Part shown: piece after piece, positions 42,500 through 50,987 of the stretch
How positions within the stretch are numbered: position 1 is the first letter of the stretch
Layout of the letters: every line of letters begins with the position of its first letter
Assembly: GCF_030733685.1 (NCBI RefSeq)
Contig: NZ_JASHIM010000023.1
Location: 1 to 64,000, forward strand
Direction of reading: 5' to 3'
DNA: 64,000 bases
From: Roseovarius sp. MMSF_3281
Lineage (GTDB): Bacteria; Pseudomonadota; Alphaproteobacteria; Rhodobacterales; Rhodobacteraceae
Made by a program: the position numbers and the translations under genes
The notes under the pieces: generated by a model
Seen by the model: the letters and a program-made list of their open reading frames with translations, nothing else
Databases searched by the model: none
What the model was told of the DNA's origin: nothing

Positions 42500-44002
42500 G
42501 TGTCGGGGCGCCCTTCCCTTCCGGCGTTCATCGAGGGCTATGGCCCGGTGACGCCTTGGGATGGGGCGGCTTTTGAAACGGCCCCTCCGAGCCCTCCCAG
42601 ATCAGGGCGCAGTCCCGTCCGCACCGTTACACTTAAAGCCGCGCTTGAAACGGCCGACGTGCGGGACGGTGCGACCCTGTCTTTCCATCACCACCTACGG
42701 GATGGCGATGCCCTTATGGTTCGGGCTCTGGAGCTATGCGCCAAGATGGGGTTGCGGGATTTGCATATCGCGCCCTCGTCGATCTTTCCGTGCCATGCCG
42801 GATTGGTTCCGTTGATAGAGCGGAGCATCATCACCCGGATCACGACAAGCTATATGAACGGCCCCGTGGCCGATGCGGTACGCGCGGGCAAGCTGGCGAC
42901 GCCGGCGATACTGCAAACCCATGGCGGGCGCGCAGCGGCGATTGAATCCGGGCGCCTTGCGATAGACGTGGCAGTGATCGCCGCGCCCGGGGTCGACGCG
43001 CAAGGCAATCTAAGCGGTTCAATCGGGCGGTCGGCCTGCGGCCCCTTGGGCTATGCCAAGGTGGATGCGGGCCATGCAAAACATGTGATCGCGGTCACGG
43101 ATATGGCGGATCAGGTGCTGCCACGCACCTGCATTCCACGCGGCCAGGTTGATCAGATCGTGAAGGTGGATAGCCTGGGTGATGCCGCAAGAATTGCCTC
43201 GGGCACCACCGCCCGCGCACCCGGCCCCGAAGGTGAAAAGATCGCCGCCATGACATCGGCCCTGATCGGGCTGACCGAGATGCGCGCGCCCGGATTCTCC
43301 TTCCAAACCGGGGCCGGGGCGACGTCGATCGCCGTGGCCAAAGCGCTTGGCCCGCTCATGGCTGAACGGGGCATTGTCGGTGACTTCGCCTGTGGCGGGA
43401 TCACAGCGCCCTTGGTCGAGATGCACGAGGCGGGGCTTTTCCGCGAACTGCGGGATGTTCAGGCCTTCGATCAGGCGGCCGTACGCTCTTATGCCGCTGA
43501 TCCTACTCATTTGGGAATATCCGCCTCGGATTATGCCAGCCCCGCCCGCGCCGATGCCGTGGCGCATCAATTGGGTGCTGTTGTTCTTGGCGCTACGGAA
43601 GTGGACCGTAACCTGAACGTCAACGTGACCACCACGAGCGACGGGCGCATCATCGGCGGCTCTGGGGGCCATAGCGATGTGGCCGGAGGCGCAAGGATGA
43701 CGATTGTAACAACCTCCTTGCACAGTAAATCCGGGCCGAAAATTCTTCGCGACGTGCTGCATCGGACAACACCGGGTGCGTCGATTGATGCAGTCGTGAC
43801 CGAGGCGGGCGTGACCCTTTGCAGCCAAAGATGGCTGCATGCCGCAAAAGACCTGCAAGCCGCAGGCATCCCGATGCTTTCACGGCACAATCTCTTTGGC
43901 AGTCACGGCAACACCGCGCCACGCGAATGGCCTGAAGGCCGGATCGTGGCGATCAGTGAGTATCCTGACGGTCGGGTGATTGATGTGATCCGGGCAAACT
44001 AA
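42500..44002 (+). CDS. citF: Citrate lyase alpha subunit homologue (orphan CitF)
   Basis: The GTG start at 42500 immediately follows the ilvE TAA with no spacer, so translation is probably coupled; the protein has 500 residues. The CitF family is clear: RDGATLSFHHHLRDGDALMV near residue 55, LPRTCIPRGQVDQIVKVDSL near 209 and GDFACGGITAPLVEMHEAGL near 295. CitF transfers citrate to the acyl-carrier subunit CitD during citrate cleavage. Neither citD, citE nor the citX/G/C maturation genes occur in the window, so this copy may be a stand-alone CoA-transferase or depend on genes elsewhere. Its pairing with ilvE is unusual. Confidence 0.88.
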   Translation: MSGRPSLPAFIEGYGPVTPWDGAAFETAPPSPPRSGRSPVRTVTLKAALETADVRDGATLSFHHHLRDGDALMVRALELCAKMGLRDLHIAPSSIFPCHAGLVPLIERSIITRITTSYMNGPVADAVRAGKLATPAILQTHGGRAAAIESGRLAIDVAVIAAPGVDAQGNLSGSIGRSACGPLGYAKVDAGHAKHVIAVTDMADQVLPRTCIPRGQVDQIVKVDSLGDAARIASGTTARAPGPEGEKIAAMTSALIGLTEMRAPGFSFQTGAGATSIAVAKALGPLMAERGIVGDFACGGITAPLVEMHEAGLFRELRDVQAFDQAAVRSYAADPTHLGISASDYASPARADAVAHQLGAVVLGATEVDRNLNVNVTTTSDGRIIGGSGGHSDVAGGARMTIVTTSLHSKSGPKILRDVLHRTTPGASIDAVVTEAGVTLCSQRWLHAAKDLQAAGIPMLSRHNLFGSHGNTAPREWPEGRIVAISEYPDGRVIDVIRAN

Positions 44003-44003
44003 G

Positions 44004-44030
44004 AAGGCCGGGCACGTGGCCCGGCCTTTT
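44004..44030. terminator. Bidirectional rho-independent terminator
   Basis: GGCCGGGC at 44006-44013 pairs with GCCCGGCC at 44019-44026, flanked by AA and followed by TTTT. It lies directly after the citF stop and between convergent genes. Confidence 0.85.
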
Positions 44031-44050
44031 CTATCGCTTACCGTCCGGTT

Positions 44051-45226
44051 CTAGCCCGGGCTCATCCCGCGCAGGCGTTCGGATCGGCGGCGGAGCAATT
44101 CGACGGTTGTCAGCAAGCAGATCGAGATCGCCACAAGGATCGTCGCCACGGCAAGGATCGTGGGCGAGATTTGCTCGCGCAGGCCGGTGAACATCTGCCA
44201 AGGCAATGTTTTCTGTCCGGCAGAGCCAACGAAGAGCACGACAACCACCTCGTCAAACGAAGTGATGAAGGCAAACAGCCCCCCCGAGATCACGCCCGGC
44301 AAGATCAACGGCATCTGCACCCGAAAGAAGGTGGTCACCGGATCTGCGCCCATGTTGGCCGCCGCACGGGTCAGTGAACGGTCGAAGCCCACCAGTGTCG
44401 CCGTAACCGTGATGATCACAAAGGGAATCCCAAGCGCCGCATGTGCCAGAACAACGCCCCAGAAGGTACCCTGCAGGCCAAGCCGCGAATAGAAGAAGTA
44501 CATCCCCGCCGCCGAGATGATCAGCGGAACGATCATTGGCGAAATCAGGATTGCCATGATCGGGCGGCGGAACGGCACATGCTCGGAACTAAGGCCGATG
44601 GCGGCAAGAGTCCCGAAACTGACCGACAAAAGCGTCGCGATCGGGGCAATGGAAATGGAGTTCCACATCGCCTGTTGCCAGTCGTCGTTCGTGAAGAAAT
44701 CACGATAGTGCTTGAGCGAATACCCATCGGGGTCAAGCCGCAGCATTTCCGGCGTGAAGGTAAAGAAATTCTCGGCATTGAAGGAAAGCGGCATGACCAC
44801 CACGATAGGCGTGATCAAGAAGAAGAAGATCATCCCGCAGATCACCCGGAACAGGAAGTGATAGAAGACCTGCAAAGAGGTGGTATAGGGCGGCAGTTTG
44901 GCACGGTAGCGGCCTTCGCCCAGCCAAAAGATGAACCAGCCGAAGAACCAGCCAAAGGCAAGGCCAATCACCCCGCCCATGGCCCCGCCAAAAGCGAAGC
45001 CGGCAGCGGCCATGCCAAGCGTAGTGATCCAGCGTGCGGCCCGTTCCTGACGAAAGATCGTCAGGAAAAGAAAGGTCAGGGCAGCACCGATGATCGCACC
45101 GCCAATGACACCAAGAAGGGCACTGCCTTGGGCCGTGCCGACGAAGAGGCCAGCAAAAGCCCCGGCTGCAGCAACGACAGGTGCAACGAATGAAACGGGT
45201 TTGGGTTCGATCACAGTGATTGTCAT
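44051..45226 (-). CDS. ABC importer permease (PotC/PotI type) with extended N-terminus
   Basis: The 391-residue membrane protein starts at ATG 45226. The C-terminal 260 residues are a normal PotC-type permease, with the coupling loop LTRAAANMGADPVTTFFRVQ near residue 285. The first 120 residues add two or three glycine/alanine-rich helices (AAGAFAGLFVGTAQGSALLG, MAAAGFAFGGAMGGVIGLAF) not found in standard PotC. Codons suggest one continuous gene, so this is a real extension. It works with the 45232-46899 permease, the 46983-48095 binding protein and the 48207-49310 ATPase. Confidence 0.83.
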   Translation of the reverse strand: MTITVIEPKPVSFVAPVVAAAGAFAGLFVGTAQGSALLGVIGGAIIGAALTFLFLTIFRQERAARWITTLGMAAAGFAFGGAMGGVIGLAFGWFFGWFIFWLGEGRYRAKLPPYTTSLQVFYHFLFRVICGMIFFFLITPIVVVMPLSFNAENFFTFTPEMLRLDPDGYSLKHYRDFFTNDDWQQAMWNSISIAPIATLLSVSFGTLAAIGLSSEHVPFRRPIMAILISPMIVPLIISAAGMYFFYSRLGLQGTFWGVVLAHAALGIPFVIITVTATLVGFDRSLTRAAANMGADPVTTFFRVQMPLILPGVISGGLFAFITSFDEVVVVLFVGSAGQKTLPWQMFTGLREQISPTILAVATILVAISICLLTTVELLRRRSERLRGMSPG

Positions 45227-45231
45227 ATCCG

Positions 45232-46899
45232 TTATCCCAGCTTCACGTTGTCGATGCCGACGATCTTGTCGTAGGCCCAGTAGAGGATCAGAACCGCCGC
45301 CAGCAGGATCGACCCCAAGGCCGCCGCCAAGCCCCAGTTCAGCGAACTCGAGATGTGATAGGCGATCCGGTTCGAGATGAAGGTACCGGTTGTCCCGCCC
45401 ACGATTTCCGGCGTGATGTAATAGCCGATGGCAAGGATGAACACGAGGATCGACCCCGCGCCGATACCCGGCACCGACTGCGGGAAATAAACCCGCCAGA
45501 ACGATGTCCAGTTGGTCGCCCCAAGGCTACGCGCCGCGCGAACATAGGACGGCGGAATCGTCGACATCACCGAATACATCGGCAGGATCATGAAGGGCAG
45601 CAGGATGTGCGTCATGGCAACGATCGTGCCGAATTGGTTGTTGATCATGACCAATCGGCTGGCATCATCGACAAGGCCCAACCAGACCAGTGTATCGTTG
45701 ATCACCCCCTGTTGTTGCAGCATCACCTTCCATGCCGAAGTCCGCACAAGAAGCGATGTCCAGAAGGGCAACAACACGAGGATCATCAACAGGTTCGCCG
45801 AGCGCATCGGCAGGTTCGACAGCAGGTAAGACACCGGATAAGCCAGAAGGATACAGCTTCCCATGATGACCAGCGACATGAACAGGGTGCGCTTGAACAG
45901 CATTATGTAAATCTGTTGGTTTTCCGGGCGCGCTTCGGGCCCATCAAGGCCGTTTTGCATGTCGATTGCATTGAGGAAATAGCCCGCTGTGAACGGCGGG
46001 CTGTATACCTGCATGGTCCGCCAATTATCGGTCGCGCCCCAATCTTCGTCGATATCAAGGAACGCCTCCTTGAAGGCAATATCAGGCTGGCCTTGCAGCA
46101 TGTCTTGTGCCGCACGCAGTTCTTCCGCGCCAAAGCCCTCATAGCCCGACATGTCGGCGCCGCGCTTGATATCCTGGACAAGCGCGATTTTCACCGCTTC
46201 CCAAGGTTCTTCCTCGGCAACGACGTCTTCATCCTCGATCACCGTGAAGAGGGCAAAAGACGAATAGGCACGCGCGGTATTTGGCAAGAGTTGCGAGATA
46301 TCCTGCCCGGGAACAAATCCAATATCCGCGCTATAATCATCGCCTGTCAGGCCAGACAGTCTTTCACGTTCCTCGTCCAGAAGGCCGGAGTTTTTCGCCG
46401 CGTCTTCGCCGCCGGACATGAGCGAATACCAGAAAGCTTCGTCTTCCCAAGCTTCGTTCAGGTCCTCAAGGGCGTCGATGTAATCCTCACCGACGTCATC
46501 CACCTTGCGGCCAGACGACCGGAAAAGCGACGAAATTCCGGTTTCCTCATAATTGAGGCGCGTCCCAAGGCGGGTATGCTCCTTGGCTTCGGAGGCGAGA
46601 AACAAGTCATAATAAAGGGCCTCGTACACGGCCTCTCCGGGTGCCTCGCCCGACGTCGCATCCCAAGTTTCAAGTTGCTGTACGGTGCCGGGCAGCGTGT
46701 TCGAAACGATCTGGTTTTCGACCGAGCGGAACAGCATATCCGCGATCGGTGCGATAAAGGTGACAAGAACAAAGATCAGCAGCGGCGCGATCAGCCCGAG
46801 GGCCCGCAGTTTCTGCCGTCTGAGCGCGCGATTCAGGCTTCGCTTCAGCGGTCTGCCGTCAGCGGCCAGAACCGGGCCGGTATCGGTTGTATCGCTCAT
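45232..46899 (-). CDS. ABC importer permease (PotB/PotH type) with large periplasmic insert
   Basis: The start is set at ATG 46899, giving 555 residues. The first helix, LGLIAPLLIFVLVTFIAPIA, is followed by an acidic region of about 260 residues (roughly 60-320) before the remaining helices. The normal permease core then follows, with the coupling loop VRAARSLGATNWTSFWRVYF near 445. Standard PotB has about 290 residues, so nearly half of this protein is an inserted, probably periplasmic domain rich in Asp and Glu with no family I recognise. It ends 6 bp before the partner permease start. Confidence 0.82.
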   Translation of the reverse strand: MSDTTDTGPVLAADGRPLKRSLNRALRRQKLRALGLIAPLLIFVLVTFIAPIADMLFRSVENQIVSNTLPGTVQQLETWDATSGEAPGEAVYEALYYDLFLASEAKEHTRLGTRLNYEETGISSLFRSSGRKVDDVGEDYIDALEDLNEAWEDEAFWYSLMSGGEDAAKNSGLLDEERERLSGLTGDDYSADIGFVPGQDISQLLPNTARAYSSFALFTVIEDEDVVAEEEPWEAVKIALVQDIKRGADMSGYEGFGAEELRAAQDMLQGQPDIAFKEAFLDIDEDWGATDNWRTMQVYSPPFTAGYFLNAIDMQNGLDGPEARPENQQIYIMLFKRTLFMSLVIMGSCILLAYPVSYLLSNLPMRSANLLMILVLLPFWTSLLVRTSAWKVMLQQQGVINDTLVWLGLVDDASRLVMINNQFGTIVAMTHILLPFMILPMYSVMSTIPPSYVRAARSLGATNWTSFWRVYFPQSVPGIGAGSILVFILAIGYYITPEIVGGTTGTFISNRIAYHISSSLNWGLAAALGSILLAAVLILYWAYDKIVGIDNVKLG

Positions 46900-46982
46900 C
46901 TTGTCCCCGTTGATGAATTCTTTTTGTGGCATGGGAGGGCCGCAACCGGCCCTCCCGACGTCATATCAAGCGAAAGGCCGGA

Positions 46983-48095
46983 TTATTGGGCCAGCCACGC
47001 TTGGAATTTCGCGTCGATGTCGTCGCGGTAGTCAGCCCAGAACTCATAGTTGTAGAGGAAGGTGTTCTTGGCGTTTTCCGGGTCGGTCGGCATGTGCGGC
47101 GCCATTTCGATACCCAGTTCCGCGTGCTGGCCGACCAGCGGTGCCGAGGAGGCACGGGCAGGACCGTACGAGATGTACTTGGCCTGATCCGCAAGACGCT
47201 GCGTGTCGGTCGCGAAATAGATGAAGTCAAGCGCACGGGCCAGACGGTCATCGGGAAGGCCCTCGGGAATGATCCAGCCGTCAAGGTCGAACACCTGAGC
47301 ATCCCACATCATGGCAACGGGTTGATCCTGTTCTTCGATCACGCTGAACAGACGGCCGTTGTAGGTCGAGCCCATGAAGACTTCGCCATCGGCCAGAAGC
47401 TGCGGCGTGTCGGCACCAGCGGACCACCAGATGACATCATCCTTGATCTCATCCAGTTTATCGAGAGCCTGTTGTTGGCCTTCTTCGGTGGCAAGAACGT
47501 CATAAACTTCATCCTTGGCAACACCGTCGCAAAGCAAGGCCCATTCCATGTTGTTGATCGGGCGCTTTTCAAGGCTGCGCTTGCCGGGATAGGTCTCGGT
47601 ATCCCAAACGTCGCAGATATCGTCCGGAGCGTCGACGCCCTCAGGCACCATGTCGGTGCGATACCCAAAGGTGGTCGAATACACGATCTGGGGAATGAAG
47701 CAGTCGCTGACCAGAAGGTCACCGAAATCATCCTCCGCCGAGGTGCCGTCGGGCGCCGGGGCGAGATGCTCGTCAGGGTCGATCTCCATGGCGAGGCCCT
47801 CGTCGCACAGGCGCATCGCGTCGGAGGCAACCACGTCGACCACATCCCAAGTCACGTTGCCCGCTTCGTCCATGGCGCGGAGTTTGGCCACGGCCTCGTT
47901 CGAGCTTTCATCCCAGACCACTTCAAGGCCTTCGTGCATCTCTTGGTAAGGTATTGCGTAGGCGTTCACCTGACTTTTCTGGTACGCGCCGCCCCACGAG
48001 ACGAGCGTCATCGAGTCAGCCATGTCTTGAGCATGGGCCGCCACGGCAGTAACCGTCAGAGCGGTCGTGGCCATAAGGGTCTTTGTGAGTTTCAT
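46983..48095 (-). CDS. ABC importer substrate-binding protein (PotD-like)
   Basis: The start is ATG 48095 preceded by TTGGGAG, giving 370 residues. The signal peptide MKLTKTLMATTALTVTAVAA ends at HAQ before DMADSM. The mature protein is a family 1/PotD-type solute receptor, with SMTLVSWGGAYQKSQVNAYA at its start and LARALDFIYFATDTQRLADQ near residue 300. The two-permease architecture is that of polyamine or compatible-solute importers. Because the next cluster degrades ectoines, an ectoine-type or diamine ligand is possible, but this is inference. Confidence 0.83.
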   Translation of the reverse strand: MKLTKTLMATTALTVTAVAAHAQDMADSMTLVSWGGAYQKSQVNAYAIPYQEMHEGLEVVWDESSNEAVAKLRAMDEAGNVTWDVVDVVASDAMRLCDEGLAMEIDPDEHLAPAPDGTSAEDDFGDLLVSDCFIPQIVYSTTFGYRTDMVPEGVDAPDDICDVWDTETYPGKRSLEKRPINNMEWALLCDGVAKDEVYDVLATEEGQQQALDKLDEIKDDVIWWSAGADTPQLLADGEVFMGSTYNGRLFSVIEEQDQPVAMMWDAQVFDLDGWIIPEGLPDDRLARALDFIYFATDTQRLADQAKYISYGPARASSAPLVGQHAELGIEMAPHMPTDPENAKNTFLYNYEFWADYRDDIDAKFQAWLAQ

Positions 48096-48206
48096 ATCAT
48101 ACTCCCAAGTATCATCCCGCTTTACATTTCGGGCCAAGCGTCGCGGGTGAAAACGGCATGGCCTCAGGCTCATCGCAGCCTATGGAAGGCTACGAATGCT
48201 CTTGAC

Positions 48207-49310
48207 TCAGACCGCGTCGAGCGCGCGGCAATCTTGCGGCAACCAGCCGATTTCGACTTGCTGGCCTGGTTTCAGGCGCTCCTGATCCGCGGAATTTCGG
48301 GTCTTGATGATGAAGTCATCCTTGCCCGCCACCTTGAGGCGCGTACGGAAAACATCGCCCATGTAGATGAACTCGGCCACCTCCGCTTTGAGGGTATGGG
48401 CATCCTCACCAAGCTTGGCGGTATTCACCTCGACGCGCTCGGGGCGGATGGAAATCGTGGTGCGCTCGCCCACCTTGCTGATGTTGACGGGCTTGGCGTC
48501 GATGATTTCGCCATCGTCCAACTCGACGATACAGGTCTCGCCCTTGATTTCCTTGATCGTCCCTTCAAGCGTGTTGTTCTCACCGATGAACTGCGCCACG
48601 AAGCTGTTGTCGGGGCTTTCGTACAACTCATCTGGCGGCGCCAACTGCTGGATGCGGCCGTCGTCGAACACGGCAACGCGATCCGACATGGTCAATGCCT
48701 CTGTTTGATCGTGCGTCACGTAGACCGTCGTAATACCCAATTCATGCGCGAGATTGGTAATCTCGAACTGCATGTGTTCGCGCAGCTGCTTGTCGAGCGC
48801 GCCAAGCGGCTCATCCATCAAAACCAGTTCAGGCTCGAACACCAAGGCGCGCGCAAGTGCGATCCGCTGCTGCTGCCCGCCTGAAAGCTGCGCCGGGCGG
48901 CGACCGCCAAAATCGCCCATTTGCACCATGTCGAGTGCACGTTTAACCTTGGCCTCGCGATCGGACTTACCGATTTTGCGCACCTCGAGCGGAAAGCTGA
49001 GGTTCTCTGCCACCGTCATATGCGGGAACAGGGCATAGTTTTGGAACACCATGCCGATGCCACGTTTATGTGGTGGAATGTTGTTGATCGACACCCCGTC
49101 CAACATGATTTTGCCGTGGGTAGCGGTTTCGAACCCCGCCAACATCATCAAACACGTGGTTTTCCCCGATCCGGAAGGCCCAAGCATTGTCAGGAATTCG
49201 CCCTTGGGCATGGAAAGGTTCAGGTCTTTGACGACGAGTGTTTCACCGTCATAGCTTTTTTGCACACGTTCAAATTCCACGAATGCATCGCGGTTCGCAC
49301 TATCGGCCAC
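48207..49310 (-). CDS. ABC importer ATPase (PotA type)
   Basis: GTG 49310 has a good AGGGAG site 6 nt upstream; an in-frame GTG at 49349 is the alternative. The ATPase has Walker A GPSGSGKTT, signature LSGGQQQR, Walker B LVLMDEPLGALD and the H-loop VTHDQTEA, followed by a TOBE/OB regulatory domain with ISIRPERVEVN. It is the first gene of a four-gene leftward unit serving the PotB-, PotC- and PotD-like proteins. Confidence 0.87.
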   Translation of the reverse strand: MADSANRDAFVEFERVQKSYDGETLVVKDLNLSMPKGEFLTMLGPSGSGKTTCLMMLAGFETATHGKIMLDGVSINNIPPHKRGIGMVFQNYALFPHMTVAENLSFPLEVRKIGKSDREAKVKRALDMVQMGDFGGRRPAQLSGGQQQRIALARALVFEPELVLMDEPLGALDKQLREHMQFEITNLAHELGITTVYVTHDQTEALTMSDRVAVFDDGRIQQLAPPDELYESPDNSFVAQFIGENNTLEGTIKEIKGETCIVELDDGEIIDAKPVNISKVGERTTISIRPERVEVNTAKLGEDAHTLKAEVAEFIYMGDVFRTRLKVAGKDDFIIKTRNSADQERLKPGQQVEIGWLPQDCRALDAV

Positions 49311-49462
49311 TTGCGGCTCCCTGTCGTTTGTTACTCGTGATTTTTTCACGTTTGCGAAAAACTAAAACGGCAATTTTCATCGCTTGCAAGTGCATTTCAT
49401 TGGAAACTAACAGTTTCACACCGCTGCGGGACGTTTGGCTTCTTTTTTTAAGCACAACAGTA

Positions 49463-49498
49463 AAAACGCCCTGCCATCCTAACATGGCAGAGCGTTTT
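49463..49498. terminator. Rho-independent terminator
   Basis: AAAACGC-C-CTGCCAT pairs with ATGGCAG-A-GCGTTTT across a 6-nt loop, with one internal mismatch. It lies 40 bp beyond the stop of the aminotransferase gene and upstream of the ATPase promoter. Confidence 0.85.
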
Positions 49499-49537
49499 CA
49501 GTTGGCATTTACTGATTCGCAATCTTGGCGCTTCGGC

Positions 49538-50908
49538 CTATCCCAGCACCGAAGCCACGGCCTTGACCGTTTTCGCGACGACCTCGTCGGCCTCCGACTG
49601 CGTCAGGCAGAAAGGCGGCGCAAAGCCAAGGATATCACCCTGCGGCATAGCTCGGGCAATGACCCCTTCAGCGGCGAGTGCCGCCGCGATCTGCGGGCCG
49701 ATCTTGTCAGCGGCGTCAAAGAAGGTGCGGCTGTCCTTGTCCTTCACGAATTCGACCGCGCAGAGCATGCCTTCGCCCCGCACTTCGCCGACATTGACGT
49801 GATCACCCAAGGCCTCGGTCATGGTCTGGTTGAGATAGCCGCCGACGGTGCGGTTGTTGGCAATCAGGTCCAGCTCGTCCAGCAGCTTGAGGTTGGCCAC
49901 CCCGGCCGCCGCCCCGATGGGGTGCGCCGAATAGGTCCAGCCGTGGCCGATGGGGCCATTTTCGTCGGTGCCTTGTTCAAGAACCTTCCACATCTTTTCA
50001 CCGACGATCGAACCCGATAGCGGCGCATAAGCCGATGTCAGGCCCTTGGCGATGGTGATCAGGTCAGGCTCAAGCCCATAGTGATCCGAACCGAACATGG
50101 TGCCCAAACGGCCAAAGCCGGTGACGACCTCGTCGGCGACCAGAAGGATGTCATGCTTTTTCAGCACCTCCTGAATAGCCGCCCAATACCCGGCAGGCGG
50201 CGGAACGATCCCGCCGGTACCCAGGACAGGCTCGCCGATGAAGGCGGCAATGGTGTCCGCGCCTTCCCGCTCGATCAGCGCCTCAAGCTCATCCACGCAA
50301 TGCTGCACGAATTGCTCTTCGGTCTGATCGACATTGTCACGGCGGAAGTAATAAGGGGCCTCGGTGTGGATCACCTGCGCCAGCGGCAGATCGAATTTCT
50401 TGTGGAACAGCTCCAGCCCGGTCAGCGACCCGGTCATCAAACCCGAGCCATGATACCCTCGCCAACGCGAGATGATCTTTTTCTTCTCGGGGCGGCCAAG
50501 GATGTTGTTGTAATACCAGATCAGCTTGACGTTGGTTTCGTTCGCGTCCGACCCCGACAGGCCGAAATAGACCTTGCTCATGTTCTTGGGCGCGCGGTCC
50601 ATGATCATCTTGGACAGCGTGATGCTTGCTTCGGTGCCGTGGCCCACATAGGCGTGGTAATAGGCCAGTTCCTTGGCCTGCTCGGCAATCGCATCGGCGA
50701 TGTCCTGACGTCCATAGCCGACGTTGACACAGTACAGACCCGCGAAGGCATCCAGCAGTTTGTTACCGTCGCGGTCTTCGATGTGGCAATTGGTGCCGCC
50801 GGTGATCACGCGGTTCGGTGCTTCACCACGCGCGAATTGCGCCAGATGCGTTGAGGGGTGGAAAAAGTTATCGCGGTCCCATTGGTCCAGTTGGTCGTTC
50901 TTCAGCAT
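49538..50908 (-). CDS. doeD: Class III aminotransferase, probable L-2,4-diaminobutyrate transaminase (DoeD/Atf)
   Basis: The 456-residue PLP enzyme starts at ATG 50908. Cofactor features are LLVADEVVTGFGRLGTMFGS near residue 255 with the Asp, and the PLP lysine in LITIAKGLTSAYAPLSG near 283. On sequence alone it could be a putrescine-, taurine- or omega-amino-acid:pyruvate aminotransferase. The order asnC-ssd-aminotransferase matches the tail of roseobacter ectoine clusters, where it removes the terminal amino group of diaminobutyrate to give aspartate semialdehyde. The assignment relies on this context. Confidence 0.78.
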   Translation of the reverse strand: MLKNDQLDQWDRDNFFHPSTHLAQFARGEAPNRVITGGTNCHIEDRDGNKLLDAFAGLYCVNVGYGRQDIADAIAEQAKELAYYHAYVGHGTEASITLSKMIMDRAPKNMSKVYFGLSGSDANETNVKLIWYYNNILGRPEKKKIISRWRGYHGSGLMTGSLTGLELFHKKFDLPLAQVIHTEAPYYFRRDNVDQTEEQFVQHCVDELEALIEREGADTIAAFIGEPVLGTGGIVPPPAGYWAAIQEVLKKHDILLVADEVVTGFGRLGTMFGSDHYGLEPDLITIAKGLTSAYAPLSGSIVGEKMWKVLEQGTDENGPIGHGWTYSAHPIGAAAGVANLKLLDELDLIANNRTVGGYLNQTMTEALGDHVNVGEVRGEGMLCAVEFVKDKDSRTFFDAADKIGPQIAAALAAEGVIARAMPQGDILGFAPPFCLTQSEADEVVAKTVKAVASVLG

Positions 50909-50936
50909 GTCTTAGTCCTTTCGTGTCGTCCCGGTG

Positions 50937-50982
50937 CCGGAATTTTCCGAAAATTCCGGACCGAAATCTTTGCAAGATTTCG
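50937..50982. repeat. Twin hairpins between ssd and the aminotransferase gene
   Basis: CCGGAATTTT/AAAATTCCGG (50937-50959, 3-nt loop) is followed by CGAAATCTT/AAGATTTCG (50962-50982, 3-nt loop). Both are perfect. They lie in the 79-bp gap between two co-directional genes and may stabilise or partly terminate the message. Confidence 0.6.
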
Positions 50983-50987
50983 TCCGC

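Noticed and set aside
45220..47031. Long rightward open frame (about 600 codons) opposite the PotB-like gene
   Set aside because: It is antisense to a clear permease gene, is rich in Arg/His/Gln as GC-rich shadow frames are, and has no recognisable domain.
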